Positions 17,491 to 26,101 of a stretch of DNA of 64,000 nucleotides are shown here, piece by piece (the first letter of the stretch is position 1; each line of letters begins with the position of its first letter). Under the pieces are notes generated by a model, which saw only the letters and a list, made by a program, of their open reading frames with translations, was not told the origin of the DNA and ran no database searches. The DNA is from JADKIH01 sp031385005 (GTDB taxonomy: Bacteria; Bacteroidota; Bacteroidia; AKYH767-A; 2013-40CM-41-45). Made by a program: the position numbers and the translations under genes. The stretch covers positions 75,408 through 139,407 of the forward strand of contig JANNBB010000052.1 in the NCBI GenBank assembly GCA_031385005.1, read 5' to 3'.

Positions 17491-18423
17491 TTATACAAGA
17501 AACAACTGACTGATACTTTCATAAACATAAACTCTTCTGATAATTCGCGCGAATAATTCGGCAGTAGGAATCACTTTAATCTTATCACATTCTTCACGCA
17601 AAGGAATGGTATCGGTAACGACCAGTTCGGTAATTCGGGATTTACGGATTCTGTCATAGGCATTTCCGGAGAGGACAGCATGTGTACAGACTGCGCGAAC
17701 GCTTTTAGCGCCTTTATCAAACAGCATTTCCGCAGCTTTCGTTAATGTCCCGGCAGTATCTACGATGTCGTCCACTAAAACGATGTCGCGTCCTTCAACT
17801 TCACCGATTACCGTCATAGCATCAACTTCATTGGCTTTTTTCCTTTGCTTATCGCAAATAACCATTTCCGCATTGAAATACTTGGCATAACCTCTGGCTC
17901 TGTTTACGCCACCCATATCGGGAGCTGCAACAGTGAGATGCGACAGATTGAGAGATTCGATATAGGGTACAAAGAGGGAAGACGGTTCGAGGTGATCAAC
18001 CGGAATGTCGAAGAATCCCTGAATCTGTGGTGCATGAAGATCCATCGTCATTATTCGCGTTACGCCAGCAGCACTCAGCAGGTTGGCAACTAGTTTAGCT
18101 GCGATGGCAACTCTGGGTTTGTCTTTTCTATCTGAGCGGGCAAAACCGAAATAAGGAATTACAGCAGTGATGTAATGTGCAGATGCTCTTTTTGCAGCAT
18201 CAATCAACATCAATAACTCCATCAGATTATCAGAAGGAGCAAAAGTGGATTGAATGATAAACACATCATAACCGCGAACAGATTCATTAAACGCAGGAGA
18301 GAATTCACCATCGCTAAAACGGGCTACATTTACGTTTCCCAGCGGTTCGCCGTAAGCGGTGGCTATATTTTCAGCCAGGTAGCGGGTTGCCGTTCCCGAA
18401 AATAATTTAACGTTGCGTTCCAT
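17491..18423 (-). CDS. prs: Ribose-phosphate pyrophosphokinase
   Basis: The enzyme makes PRPP from ribose 5-phosphate and ATP for nucleotide, His and Trp synthesis. The start is placed at 18423 (310 residues, MERNVKLFSGTATRYLAENI) rather than 18480, since the extra 19 residues of the longer frame do not belong to the family. Diagnostic blocks are FSDGEF, PYFGFARSDRK, MTMDLHAPQIQGFFDIPVDH and the PRPP-binding loop IVLVDDIVDTAGTL. It precedes rplY on the same strand. Confidence 0.95.
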   Translation of the reverse strand: MERNVKLFSGTATRYLAENIATAYGEPLGNVNVARFSDGEFSPAFNESVRGYDVFIIQSTFAPSDNLMELLMLIDAAKRASAHYITAVIPYFGFARSDRKDKPRVAIAAKLVANLLSAAGVTRIMTMDLHAPQIQGFFDIPVDHLEPSSLFVPYIESLNLSHLTVAAPDMGGVNRARGYAKYFNAEMVICDKQRKKANEVDAMTVIGEVEGRDIVLVDDIVDTAGTLTKAAEMLFDKGAKSVRAVCTHAVLSGNAYDRIRKSRITELVVTDTIPLREECDKIKVIPTAELFARIIRRVYVYESISQLFLV

Positions 18424-18686
18424 GATAATTCCCCTGAATTTTGGGGTTGCAAAGAAAGGAAAATCAGGCACAAAAGACAAGTAAATCAGAAGGTTTCAGT
18501 AATAAAAAAACAGCAAAAATGAAACTGATTTGTACTATCTAGGTGTTTATCGCCTAATTGGTCGATTTTAGCACAATTATATGTCAGTTGAGGAGAGCTA
18601 ATATTATCATTTATAATTAATTAAATAAAAGCTTAAGTCCTTATTTAATAAGGTTTTCAGAAGGATAATTCATTTTTTTTTACGAA

Positions 18687-18718
18687 TTTGCGGAGATGTT
18701 TAAAACAATTCAGTTTTG
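18687..18718 (+). promoter_or_regulatory. Candidate Bacteroidota promoter for the propeller gene at 18762
   Basis: TTTG at 18687-18690 and CAGTTTTG at 18711-18718 are 20 bp apart, close to the Bacteroidota consensus TTTG/TAnnTTTG (first base of the -7 element differs). This would put the transcript start near 18725, giving a leader of about 37 nt. Confidence 0.4.
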
Positions 18719-18761
18719 AACAAAAAGGTCAACTATTATTAATCAAAAAGAGGTCAATTCA

Positions 18762-20516
18762 ATGAAGAAATCAGGTGTTTTATTAGTTTTAATGTTTTTA
18801 GCGGTAAACTTTCTTTCTGCCCAGACTACCTGGGAAAAATTATTCAGCAAAATCAGTACAGATGGTTTTCGTTCAGTTCAGGAGGTTCCTTCCGGTGGTT
18901 ATATCGTAGCGGGTTATACTGCCGATTCATCCGTGAATGATACAGATGCTTTTGTTGTTCGAATGAACATTTCGGGAGATACGATCTGGACATTCAATTA
19001 CAACGGTCCGCTCAGCAAAAGGGATGTTTTTTATAAGGTAATCAATACTACTGATGGTGGCTTTCTCGCTTCAGGATTTACAAATAGTGTTACGGGTTTA
19101 TCTGATGATATGCTCTTTGTAAAAATTTCCTCATCGGGACAAATACAGTGGTCTCAAACTTATGGAGGCACAGAAAGAGAGCGTGTTCAGGATTTAGTTG
19201 AAACAGTTGACGGATATACATTCGTGGGTTATACACTTTCTCCCCCTGCGCAGTACTACGATGTGCTTGTTGTTCATACCGATTTCAACGGAACAGTTCT
19301 GTGGACAAAAGTAATCGGAGATGCCGGTTATGACGATGCAAATACTGTATTGAAATTATCGGATGGCGGTTATTTATTAGGCGGACAAAGTAATTCGGTT
19401 AACAATAACTATGATTATTTTATTGTTCGTTTGAATTCTATTGGTGATACATTGTGGACGAAACATTTTGGCGGTTTAAGTACAGATAATATTGAAAGTG
19501 TTATTGCTGTTGCAGGAGGTTATGTTTTTGCCGGTAGTGCAAATTCTCCTGTTACAGGTGATGATGGATATATGTTTAAAACGGACACCTCCGGAAATGT
19601 ATTATGGTCTCAAACTTTCGGTGGAACTATGCCCGACGACTTTCACAGGGTTTCTGCGACATCCGATGGCGGTTACGTATTAAGCGGAACAACCAGTAGT
19701 TCCGGTCCGATCGATCCGAATATGTGGCTGGTAAAAACCGATTCAAACGGAGACACATTGTGGACGCGGACATTCGGGGCTAATAATCACGACCACGGTT
19801 ACAGTGCCATACAGACTTCCGATGGCGGATATGTTATTTGCGGCTTCTCATCGAGTTTTGGATTCAATGAATCAGACGCTTATATAGTTAAAGTGGATGC
19901 TAACGGAAATAAATCGAATCCTTTTATTTACATCAGTGCTGTAGATTTAACTTCTCCGCTATGTTCTGGAACATCGTCAATGGTCAAAGCCATTATCAGG
20001 AATTACAGTCATGATGCAATTCTTAACCCAACTTTTACAATGCAGGTTTCCGGTGGTGTTAATCAAACCCTAACAGGTACCTATCTTGGACTTTTCAATC
20101 CGCACGATTTGGATACCGTTTTGTTTAGTCCACTCATCAATACATCTTCAGGTGGATCCTTTACTTTTTATTGTTATTCGAACCTTGCCAATGATGTATT
20201 TCCTCAGCGAAGCTCATTCACTAAAACGGTGAATCTGTTACCATGTGTTGGAATTGAAGAAATTGAAACACAGCTTGGATTCAGTGTTTATCCGAATCCT
20301 GCGGGCGCTGAATTCTCAGTTAGTTTTTCGGAGAATTATCGGGACGTGCATTTGGAGCTTGTAAATAGTATTGGAAAGATTTTGAAAAGCAAAAATTTTT
20401 CCAATACAAATGGTTTAACAGAAACAGTAAATCTGAAAGGTGTTGCTAAAGGGATTTACCTTTTAAAAGTCAGTACCGAAGGCCGTTATAGTGTGAAGAA
20501 GTTAGTTATACAATAG
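18762..20516 (+). CDS. T9SS-sorted seven-bladed propeller protein
   Basis: A 584-residue secreted protein of unknown ligand. After a signal peptide (MKKSGVLLVLMFLAVNFLSAQ) there are seven ~50-residue repeats, each with a GGYxxAGxTxS core followed by D-x-F/Y-V/I-V-K and a W: GGYIVAGYT, GGFLASGFT, DGYTFVGYT, GGYLLGGQS, GGYVFAGSA, GGYVLSGTT and GGYVICGFS. Seven units fit one closed beta-propeller (about 22-385). A CARDB-like region follows (about 390-500), then a type A sorting domain (FSVYPNPAGAEFSVSF, GIYLLKVSTEG, KKLVIQ). The gene stands alone ahead of the LytTR regulators. Confidence 0.85.
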   Translation: MKKSGVLLVLMFLAVNFLSAQTTWEKLFSKISTDGFRSVQEVPSGGYIVAGYTADSSVNDTDAFVVRMNISGDTIWTFNYNGPLSKRDVFYKVINTTDGGFLASGFTNSVTGLSDDMLFVKISSSGQIQWSQTYGGTERERVQDLVETVDGYTFVGYTLSPPAQYYDVLVVHTDFNGTVLWTKVIGDAGYDDANTVLKLSDGGYLLGGQSNSVNNNYDYFIVRLNSIGDTLWTKHFGGLSTDNIESVIAVAGGYVFAGSANSPVTGDDGYMFKTDTSGNVLWSQTFGGTMPDDFHRVSATSDGGYVLSGTTSSSGPIDPNMWLVKTDSNGDTLWTRTFGANNHDHGYSAIQTSDGGYVICGFSSSFGFNESDAYIVKVDANGNKSNPFIYISAVDLTSPLCSGTSSMVKAIIRNYSHDAILNPTFTMQVSGGVNQTLTGTYLGLFNPHDLDTVLFSPLINTSSGGSFTFYCYSNLANDVFPQRSSFTKTVNLLPCVGIEEIETQLGFSVYPNPAGAEFSVSFSENYRDVHLELVNSIGKILKSKNFSNTNGLTETVNLKGVAKGIYLLKVSTEGRYSVKKLVIQ

Positions 20517-20653
20517 AAAAGATTTTTTAGCTTTAGCTTTTGCAATTATTTTATTATAGTTAAGCAGTTCTTTTTCAGCGCCAATTTGATTTGTTGATTA
20601 ACAATTAATTTCAATTTTTTTTTGTGCTTGTTTTTTCTGAACCATTTTTTATA

Positions 20654-20681
20654 TTTGATGAATAGTAAATCCTCTATTTTG
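20654..20681 (+). promoter_or_regulatory. Candidate promoter very close to the response-regulator start
   Basis: TTTG (20654-20657), a 17-bp spacer and TATTTTG (20675-20681, TAnnTTTG with one T missing) lie immediately before the ATG at 20687. If used, the transcript would begin at or next to the start codon, making a leaderless or near-leaderless mRNA. Confidence 0.4.
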
Positions 20682-20686
20682 CTTTT

Positions 20687-21433
20687 ATGTTAAAAACAAT
20701 TTTAATTGATGACCAAGAGTTTTGTTCGGAAATTCTCAAAGACATGCTTGAAGCGAATTGTTCAGATGTCGAAATCGTCGCAGTTTGTCATTCAGGAAAA
20801 GATGGAATAAAAGCAATAAAAAAACATCAACCGGATTTGGTATTTCTGGATGTGGAAATGCCGGAGATGAGCGGGTTTGAAATGCTGCAGAAGATTAAGG
20901 AGAAGGAGTTTGAAATTATTTTCACTACTTCTTTTGATAAATATTCTATTCAGGCAATTCGATACAGTGCACTTGATTATTTGCTGAAGCCGGTTGTTAC
21001 TCATGAGCTCATCAATGCAATCGAAAGGGTTAACAAACACAGGGGTAAATATTTCAGCAGGCATTTCGGTGAGTTGGTAAAGAATTTATCAAATACAAAG
21101 CGCGCTATCAGCAGGGTAGCACTTCCATCTTCTGATGGATTAATTTTTCTTGATATCGATGATATTATCCATTGTGAATCGGATAGCAATTACACCACAC
21201 TATACCTCACATCAAAAGATAAAATTGTAATTACAAAAACACTTAAAGAAGTAGAGAACATTTTAGAAGAAAGCAATTTTTTTAGAATTCATAATTCACA
21301 CTTAGTGAATATTGTACATATTAGAAGATATGTAAGAGGAAATGCCGGATATATAATTATGTCTGATGGCACCAGTTTAAACATTGGAAGAAATCGCAAG
21401 GATCAGTTCTTAAGTCAGTTTGCACGATTGTAA
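20687..21433 (+). CDS. LytTR-family response regulator (LytR/AlgR type)
   Basis: A 248-residue two-domain regulator. The receiver domain (1-120) has the acidic pocket D8/D9 (LIDDQ), phospho-acceptor D55 in LVFLDVEMPEMSG and K101 in DYLLKPV. The C-terminal LytTR DNA-binding domain (about 140-245) has the block DIIHCESDSNYTTLYL and the FFRIHNSHLVNIVHIRRY signature. LytTR domains bind pairs of short direct repeats about 21 bp apart. No kinase gene is adjacent; the nearest is at 23015, which already has its own regulator. This gene may answer to the same kinase or to one elsewhere. Confidence 0.93.
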   Translation: MLKTILIDDQEFCSEILKDMLEANCSDVEIVAVCHSGKDGIKAIKKHQPDLVFLDVEMPEMSGFEMLQKIKEKEFEIIFTTSFDKYSIQAIRYSALDYLLKPVVTHELINAIERVNKHRGKYFSRHFGELVKNLSNTKRAISRVALPSSDGLIFLDIDDIIHCESDSNYTTLYLTSKDKIVITKTLKEVENILEESNFFRIHNSHLVNIVHIRRYVRGNAGYIIMSDGTSLNIGRNRKDQFLSQFARL

Positions 21434-21603
21434 ATTCTTATTCCATTTTAATTGGAAAGTTTTTTTTGAAGAATGATAAAATTGTAGAATGATCGGATCC
21501 CTTTAAGCAGAGAGACTCCTTCAAACCTGTAATATTTTGCCCGGATGTTTTTTTGAATTCGCGGATTTTGTTAAAATTTCAGGATTTGGTCAAGTTTTTT
21601 AGT

Positions 21604-21655
21604 CCATTTATGTCCAAAATGTGCCATTTACTCAATATAAATTACCATTTACTCA
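21604..21655 (+). promoter_or_regulatory. Triple direct repeat, LytTR-type operator array A
   Basis: CCATTTA occurs at 21604, 21624 and 21645, i.e. with 20- and 21-bp spacing. The second and third copies are identical over CCATTTACTCA. Two-turn helical phasing of short direct repeats is typical of LytTR-domain binding sites, whose published consensus is [TA][AC][CA]GTTN[AG][TG]. The array matches it except that G of GTT is A. The third copy ends 30 bp before the TACATTTG element, a good place for an activator. Confidence 0.55.
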
Positions 21656-21685
21656 TTACCGCTATACCTCTCGGAGCAATCCCGA

Positions 21686-21693
21686 TACATTTG
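21686..21693 (+). promoter_or_regulatory. TAnnTTTG (-7) element for the putative small RNA
   Basis: TACATTTG matches the Bacteroidota -7 consensus exactly. No TTTG (-33) element is found at the usual distance, which would fit a promoter that needs the activator bound at the upstream array. Confidence 0.45.
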
Positions 21694-21699
21694 AATCAT

Positions 21700-21947
21700 A
21701 ATAATACAACGGTATTGTTTTAGCATACTTATATCAACACAGACCACACGAATTCAAAATAATAAAAACCAGGTAGGTTAAGTAAGCTCCGAAAAGAGTA
21801 GTGATTTAGTCATTGATTTCAAAACTTGTTCTTTTACACTTGACACAAATAACACAGGATACAGCAAGTTGAAATTGGGGTTAAGTCTTCAAACTTTCTT
21901 TAAGGACGCAAAGAGGTTGCCATAAAAAGCAACCTCTTATTTTTTTA
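21700..21947 (+). ncRNA. Putative small regulatory RNA (about 250 nt)
   Basis: There is a promoter-like element and operator array on the left and a strong terminator on the right, yet no plausible protein frame and no plus-strand ATG between about 21700 and 21910. That pattern is what an intergenic small RNA looks like. The 5' end is inferred from the -7 element and is approximate. A GCTCCGA at 21786-21792 could pair with TCGGAGC at 21671-21677 only if transcription starts further upstream. I do not recognise a known RNA family. An alternative is an untranslated relic of a lost gene. Confidence 0.4.
21911..21947 (+). terminator. Intrinsic terminator without an upstream protein gene
   Basis: AAGAGGTTGC (21911-21920) pairs exactly with GCAACCTCTT (21929-21938) across an 8-base loop and is followed by ATTTTTTTA. 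It is more than 470 bp past the stop of the response regulator at 21433, so it most likely ends a separate transcript. Confidence 0.82.
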
Positions 21948-22219
21948 TACCATTTGTAAAAGAAATCAAAATCTATTTCAAAAATTAGTATGATTTTTTA
22001 CAACTTCATTTTCTCTTGAAGTTATAAAAAACAGGATGTTTGATTATTTTTAAGTAACAAAAAACCATACTTATCGTGCTCTTTGGGTTAAGATTTCCGG
22101 GCAGGAATTATTAAAAGTCGAGTAGGTTTCATTCATTAACGAGGTCGGTTATTACCCAATAATTTGTAATTCAATGAAAATTTCGTTTCTTAATCACGGA
22201 AAAGAACAAATATCTTCAA

Positions 22220-23002
22220 ATGAATATTTTTATTATTGACGATGAAAAGCCAAACAGAATAGGTTTGTCACTCTTAATCGAACAGTATTGCCCGGGTTAT
22301 AAAGTAGTTGGAGATGCCGATTCTGCTGAGAATGCCAGGATATTATTGGAAGATGTAGAAGCCGATATTTTATTGCTGGATATTCATATGCCTAAAGAAA
22401 ACGGGTTTGATTTTTTGACTTCTTTGAAAGATCATAAATACCAGGTTGTCTTTATTACCGCATTCGCCGAATATGCAATTAGAGCTTTTCGAGCCAATGC
22501 CGTGGATTACCTGCTAAAACCTATTGATCCGCAGGATTTGAAAGAAGCTCTGGAGAAATGCAACAAACGTTTTAAACAATTCAATAACTCTGATGCCGAA
22601 GCGGAGGAGGTTTATAAGCATTCGTTATTGAATACTGCCGGAGATCTCGCAAAAGACGGATACTCGTTAAGATTAACACTACCACATAGACAAGGATTTA
22701 AAATAGTTTCTACCGATAACATCCTTTATCTTGAAGCAAGTGGGAATTATACAATCCTCTACCTCGATAACAAAGAAGAACTTGTTGTTACAAGAAACCT
22801 AAGAGAGTTCGAATCGATGCTCGACCCGGAAGTTTTCTTTCGCGTACACAAATCATCTGTCATCAACCTGAACAGTGTAAGTGAATACTCCAGCGCCGAC
22901 GGACATTTCGCCATATTGAAAAACGGAGAAAAGGTAATGATAAGTCGCAGACGTCTGGATGATTTTATGTCAGCCATCGATCAGCTTTCCAAACGGGTAT
23001 AG
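22220..23002 (+). CDS. LytTR-family response regulator, partner of the downstream kinase
   Basis: A 260-residue LytR/AlgR-type regulator. Its receiver has D7/D8 (IIDDE), phospho-acceptor D54 in LLLDIHMPKENG and K100 in DYLLKPI. The LytTR domain (about 150-255) shows NILYLEASGNYTILYL and FFRVHKSSVINLNSV. It resembles the regulator at 20687 closely enough to be a paralogue. The sensor kinase starts 12 bp after its stop codon, so they form an operon and very probably a cognate pair. Candidate targets in this window are the two phased-repeat arrays. Confidence 0.93.
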   Translation: MNIFIIDDEKPNRIGLSLLIEQYCPGYKVVGDADSAENARILLEDVEADILLLDIHMPKENGFDFLTSLKDHKYQVVFITAFAEYAIRAFRANAVDYLLKPIDPQDLKEALEKCNKRFKQFNNSDAEAEEVYKHSLLNTAGDLAKDGYSLRLTLPHRQGFKIVSTDNILYLEASGNYTILYLDNKEELVVTRNLREFESMLDPEVFFRVHKSSVINLNSVSEYSSADGHFAILKNGEKVMISRRRLDDFMSAIDQLSKRV

Positions 23003-23014
23003 CTACAACTGTAG

Positions 23015-25945
23015 ATGAAAAAAACTTGTTCCTTTTTTTTATTGCTATTATTTTCGACTTGTTTTGATTTATTTTCACAGAGTTACCCTTACAGACATTA
23101 TTCTGTTGATGATGGTTTAAATAGTAATACAGTTTACGATATTATTCAAGACAGAAGAAGATTTATCTGGTTTGCCACTTCGGCAGGAGTCTGCCGCTTC
23201 GATGGAAAACAATTTAGAAGATATACTGTTGATAATGGATTAGGCGACAATGAAGTTCTTAAGATCAGGATGGATAACCAGGGTAGGCTTTGGCTATTGC
23301 AATTCAATGGTACAATTTCCATAATAGAAGACGATAATGTTTGCGTAGATTCTATTTATCCTGTTATCAAGAAGGTCGGCCCCGGTTTTTTTTATTCAAA
23401 TATGTTTTCTGATTCACTCGACAACATCTGGCTGTATTCGAAAAGAGAGAGGGGAAGTAGAATTCAGTTGCCTGATAAAGTTGAATTTTATCAACCGGAT
23501 TCGATACTTTTGTTTCAGACCAATAAAGGTGACTGGAAAGTCAATAGACAAACTCTTATTACTCCGGAAGGGAGTCACTCGCCGGTAAACTTTTCCCAAC
23601 AACGCTTATTGCTTTGGGATTATTACAAGGATTCTTTGATTATCATGGTAACCGATTCGGGAATTGTTACTGTCAATCGAAAAAATAATATTGAGATCAT
23701 CAAACTTGACGTAAAACTCCCATCTTCTGTCGTTAATATTTTTTACGACAACAATGAAGGAATATGGGTCACCACTGTTAAAGAAGGGGTATATTATTTC
23801 ACAAAAAAAAATGGCGAATATAAATTGTTTGACATTTTTCTTAAAGGAGAATATATAACGACCACATTTCGGGATAATGAAGGAAATGTTTGGTTTTCCA
23901 TTCATGGTGGAGGAGTAAAAATGTTACCATGGAATTTCAAATCTGTAAAATCTTATTCGGAAGAAAATGGGCTATCGGACAAAGAAGTATATGCCGTCAC
24001 CGTCGATAGCAAAAAAAGAATTTGGTTTGGTCATAAATATGGAAAGATTGATTTCGTTGAAAATAATTTGGTACATAATATAAATCTGCCATCTTCCACA
24101 AACAATCTGGCCCGAATCTTAAAAATAGAAGAACATCCATCCGGGTACATTATGATTGCCGGTGACGAAGGATTGTGTTTTTTAAATATTGAGGATCCAA
24201 AGAAAAAAATAAACTGGAAAACTTTTAATTTTACCAACCAAAGTTCCACAATTATTCAGCCTGTCAAGGATTTTTTTATTGATGCCTCGGGAGATGTATA
24301 TGTAATAACACAAGAAGCCATTCACAGTATTAAAAAGACGGACATTGAAAAATCAAACTTTGTCTCAACACCAATGGATCTTCCACGAAAAAGATATTAT
24401 TCTGTTTGCACAGACGATCGGCAGCAAATATGGTATTCCGATTTTGATGGATTAATTAAAATGGGCAGCAAAGGCAGCTTGGCTTTTAATTCCCGATATC
24501 CGCTGCTGGGTAAACGACTTGTCGATTTGTGCTTTAATAAAGGGAAAATCTATGTATCAGTATTGGGATATGGAATAATCGTTATTGAAAATGATAGTAT
24601 AATAAAACACATAACGACGGAACAGGGTTTATTAAGCAATCATTGTGTCAGATTATTTTTGTTTAAAGACAAGCTTTATGTTTCTACAAATGAAGGATTG
24701 AATATTGTTTCAACCGACAAGGATAACACGTTTATTATTGAACAAGTAACAACTGCGGATGGTCTGATATCTAATCAGATAAACGATGTTTTTACTGATG
24801 ATCAAAATATATATGCTGCTACATTAAAAGGCGTTTCTGTTATTAACAGAAGATCAACAGTTCATAAAAGTCCACCACAGCCGGTTATTTATTTCACAAA
24901 GGTTCTTTGGCAAGGCAATGATATCACCAAAATAAAGAAACCTCAAATAAGTTATATAGATAAATATTTACGCTTCGATTTTATTTCTCCAATTTTTACT
25001 TTTCCCGGTGGAGTTACATATGAGTATAATTTAAATAATGAAAAGTGGATCTCTACTCAAAACACTTCACTCGAATTCAACTCGCTTCCTCCGGGCGATT
25101 ATACGCTGCAGGTTCGGTCGAAACTCAAAGACTCGGTTTGGAGCAATCCAATCGAATATTCATTTAAAATTCTTCAGCCATTTTATAAAACATCATGGTT
25201 TTATTTAATTATTTTTGTATTATTAATTTCCTCATTGATATTATTTTATGCTTTGCGAATAAGAAGAATTAAAAAAGAGCAAATCATTAAACTTGAATAT
25301 GAACATAAGATAAACTACCTTCAAAATCAGGCTCTACAGGCCATGGTAAATCCTCATTTTATTTTCAATTCATTAAGCGCAATTCAGCAACAAATTAATG
25401 CAGGTGATTCCATTAAAGCCGGAAGCTATTTATCGAGGTTCGCCAAATTGCTAAGAAAAAATCTGGAGACCATCAACGAAAATTACATTTCACTGGCGGA
25501 AGAAATCGAAAGGATAAATCTTTATCTCGAATCAGAGAAAATGCGGCTGGAAGAAAAACTTCAATACGAAATCAAGATGTCTGTCAGTCTCTCGGCTAAT
25601 GAAATATTAATTCCCTCTATGGTATTGCAGCCATTACTCGAAAATGCAATCTGGCATGGAATATTGCCCCAGGGAATGGGTACTTTAAAAATCGCCATTT
25701 CAAATGACGACAAGTCACTTTTTATTCAAATAGAAGACAATGGAATCGGCATCAACCAGGCAATCAAGTCCCCTTCCAATAACACGCACCGTAAGCATTT
25801 TGGACTACAGATAACGAAAGAGCGACTTTCTTTTTTAGCGAAAAAACTCAATAAAGCCGTAGAATTTTCAATTTCCGACCTTCAAGAAAGCGGTTCAAAG
25901 GGAACATTGGTTTTTATCAGTCTGCCATTAATTACCAACGAATAA
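23015..25945 (+). CDS. Propeller-sensor LytS-type histidine kinase
   Basis: A 976-residue membrane sensor. After a signal peptide, the periplasmic part (about 25-640) is built of reg_prop blades (SVDDGLNSNTVYDIIQD, FIWFATSAGVCRFDG, NVWFSIHGGGV, RIWFGHKYG and so on), enough for two seven-bladed propellers, followed by a Y_Y_Y domain (about 645-720). One membrane helix lies near 726-746. The cytoplasmic His_kinase domain has VNPHFIFNSLSA with H about 781, and the ATPase domain has LQPLLENAIWHG (N box) and EDNGIGI (G box). Phosphate should pass to the LytTR regulator 12 bp upstream. Ligand unknown; many relatives sense polysaccharide or peptide breakdown products. Confidence 0.94.
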   Translation: MKKTCSFFLLLLFSTCFDLFSQSYPYRHYSVDDGLNSNTVYDIIQDRRRFIWFATSAGVCRFDGKQFRRYTVDNGLGDNEVLKIRMDNQGRLWLLQFNGTISIIEDDNVCVDSIYPVIKKVGPGFFYSNMFSDSLDNIWLYSKRERGSRIQLPDKVEFYQPDSILLFQTNKGDWKVNRQTLITPEGSHSPVNFSQQRLLLWDYYKDSLIIMVTDSGIVTVNRKNNIEIIKLDVKLPSSVVNIFYDNNEGIWVTTVKEGVYYFTKKNGEYKLFDIFLKGEYITTTFRDNEGNVWFSIHGGGVKMLPWNFKSVKSYSEENGLSDKEVYAVTVDSKKRIWFGHKYGKIDFVENNLVHNINLPSSTNNLARILKIEEHPSGYIMIAGDEGLCFLNIEDPKKKINWKTFNFTNQSSTIIQPVKDFFIDASGDVYVITQEAIHSIKKTDIEKSNFVSTPMDLPRKRYYSVCTDDRQQIWYSDFDGLIKMGSKGSLAFNSRYPLLGKRLVDLCFNKGKIYVSVLGYGIIVIENDSIIKHITTEQGLLSNHCVRLFLFKDKLYVSTNEGLNIVSTDKDNTFIIEQVTTADGLISNQINDVFTDDQNIYAATLKGVSVINRRSTVHKSPPQPVIYFTKVLWQGNDITKIKKPQISYIDKYLRFDFISPIFTFPGGVTYEYNLNNEKWISTQNTSLEFNSLPPGDYTLQVRSKLKDSVWSNPIEYSFKILQPFYKTSWFYLIIFVLLISSLILFYALRIRRIKKEQIIKLEYEHKINYLQNQALQAMVNPHFIFNSLSAIQQQINAGDSIKAGSYLSRFAKLLRKNLETINENYISLAEEIERINLYLESEKMRLEEKLQYEIKMSVSLSANEILIPSMVLQPLLENAIWHGILPQGMGTLKIAISNDDKSLFIQIEDNGIGINQAIKSPSNNTHRKHFGLQITKERLSFLAKKLNKAVEFSISDLQESGSKGTLVFISLPLITNE

Positions 25946-25955
25946 TTTTTTCTAA

Positions 25956-26007
25956 CCGTTCCTTCGGTTAATCTATCCGTTTAAGTAGAATTCTCAGCCG
26001 TTTACAT
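25956..26007 (+). promoter_or_regulatory. Triple direct repeat, LytTR-type operator array B
   Basis: CCGTT occurs at 25956, 25977 and 25998, with exact 21-bp spacing twice. Full units read ACCGTTCCT, TCCGTTTAA and GCCGTTTAC, each matching the LytTR consensus [TA][AC][CA]GTTN[AG][TG] at seven or eight of nine positions. The array lies 98-146 bp before the M4 metallopeptidase start and just after the kinase stop codon. Its geometry relative to the -7-like element is the same as in array A. Confidence 0.6.
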
Positions 26008-26037
26008 GTTCCCGGATTTCATTTTTGGGATGATAAA

Positions 26038-26045
26038 TAAATTAG
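26038..26045 (+). promoter_or_regulatory. -7-like element for the M4 metallopeptidase
   Basis: TAAATTAG matches TAnnTTTG at all but one defined position. It begins 40 bp after the third repeat of array B; in array A the corresponding distance is 41 bp. The predicted leader is about 50 nt. Confidence 0.4.
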
Positions 26046-26101
26046 GACAATTAATTCAGTTGTTCAGATAAACTAACCTCATCTCTTTAAAACCGAATTT
26101 T

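Larger units (their letters stand above)
21434..22219 (+). other. Large intergenic region with operator-like repeats and a probable small RNA
   Basis: A 786-bp gap between two LytTR regulator genes. No coding frame was recognised on either strand. It contains, in order, three phased direct repeats (21604-21655), a TAnnTTTG element (21686-21693), about 215 bp with no plus-strand ATG, and an intrinsic terminator (21911-21947). The last 270 bp (21948-22219) must hold the promoter of the regulator-kinase operon. Confidence 0.6.
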
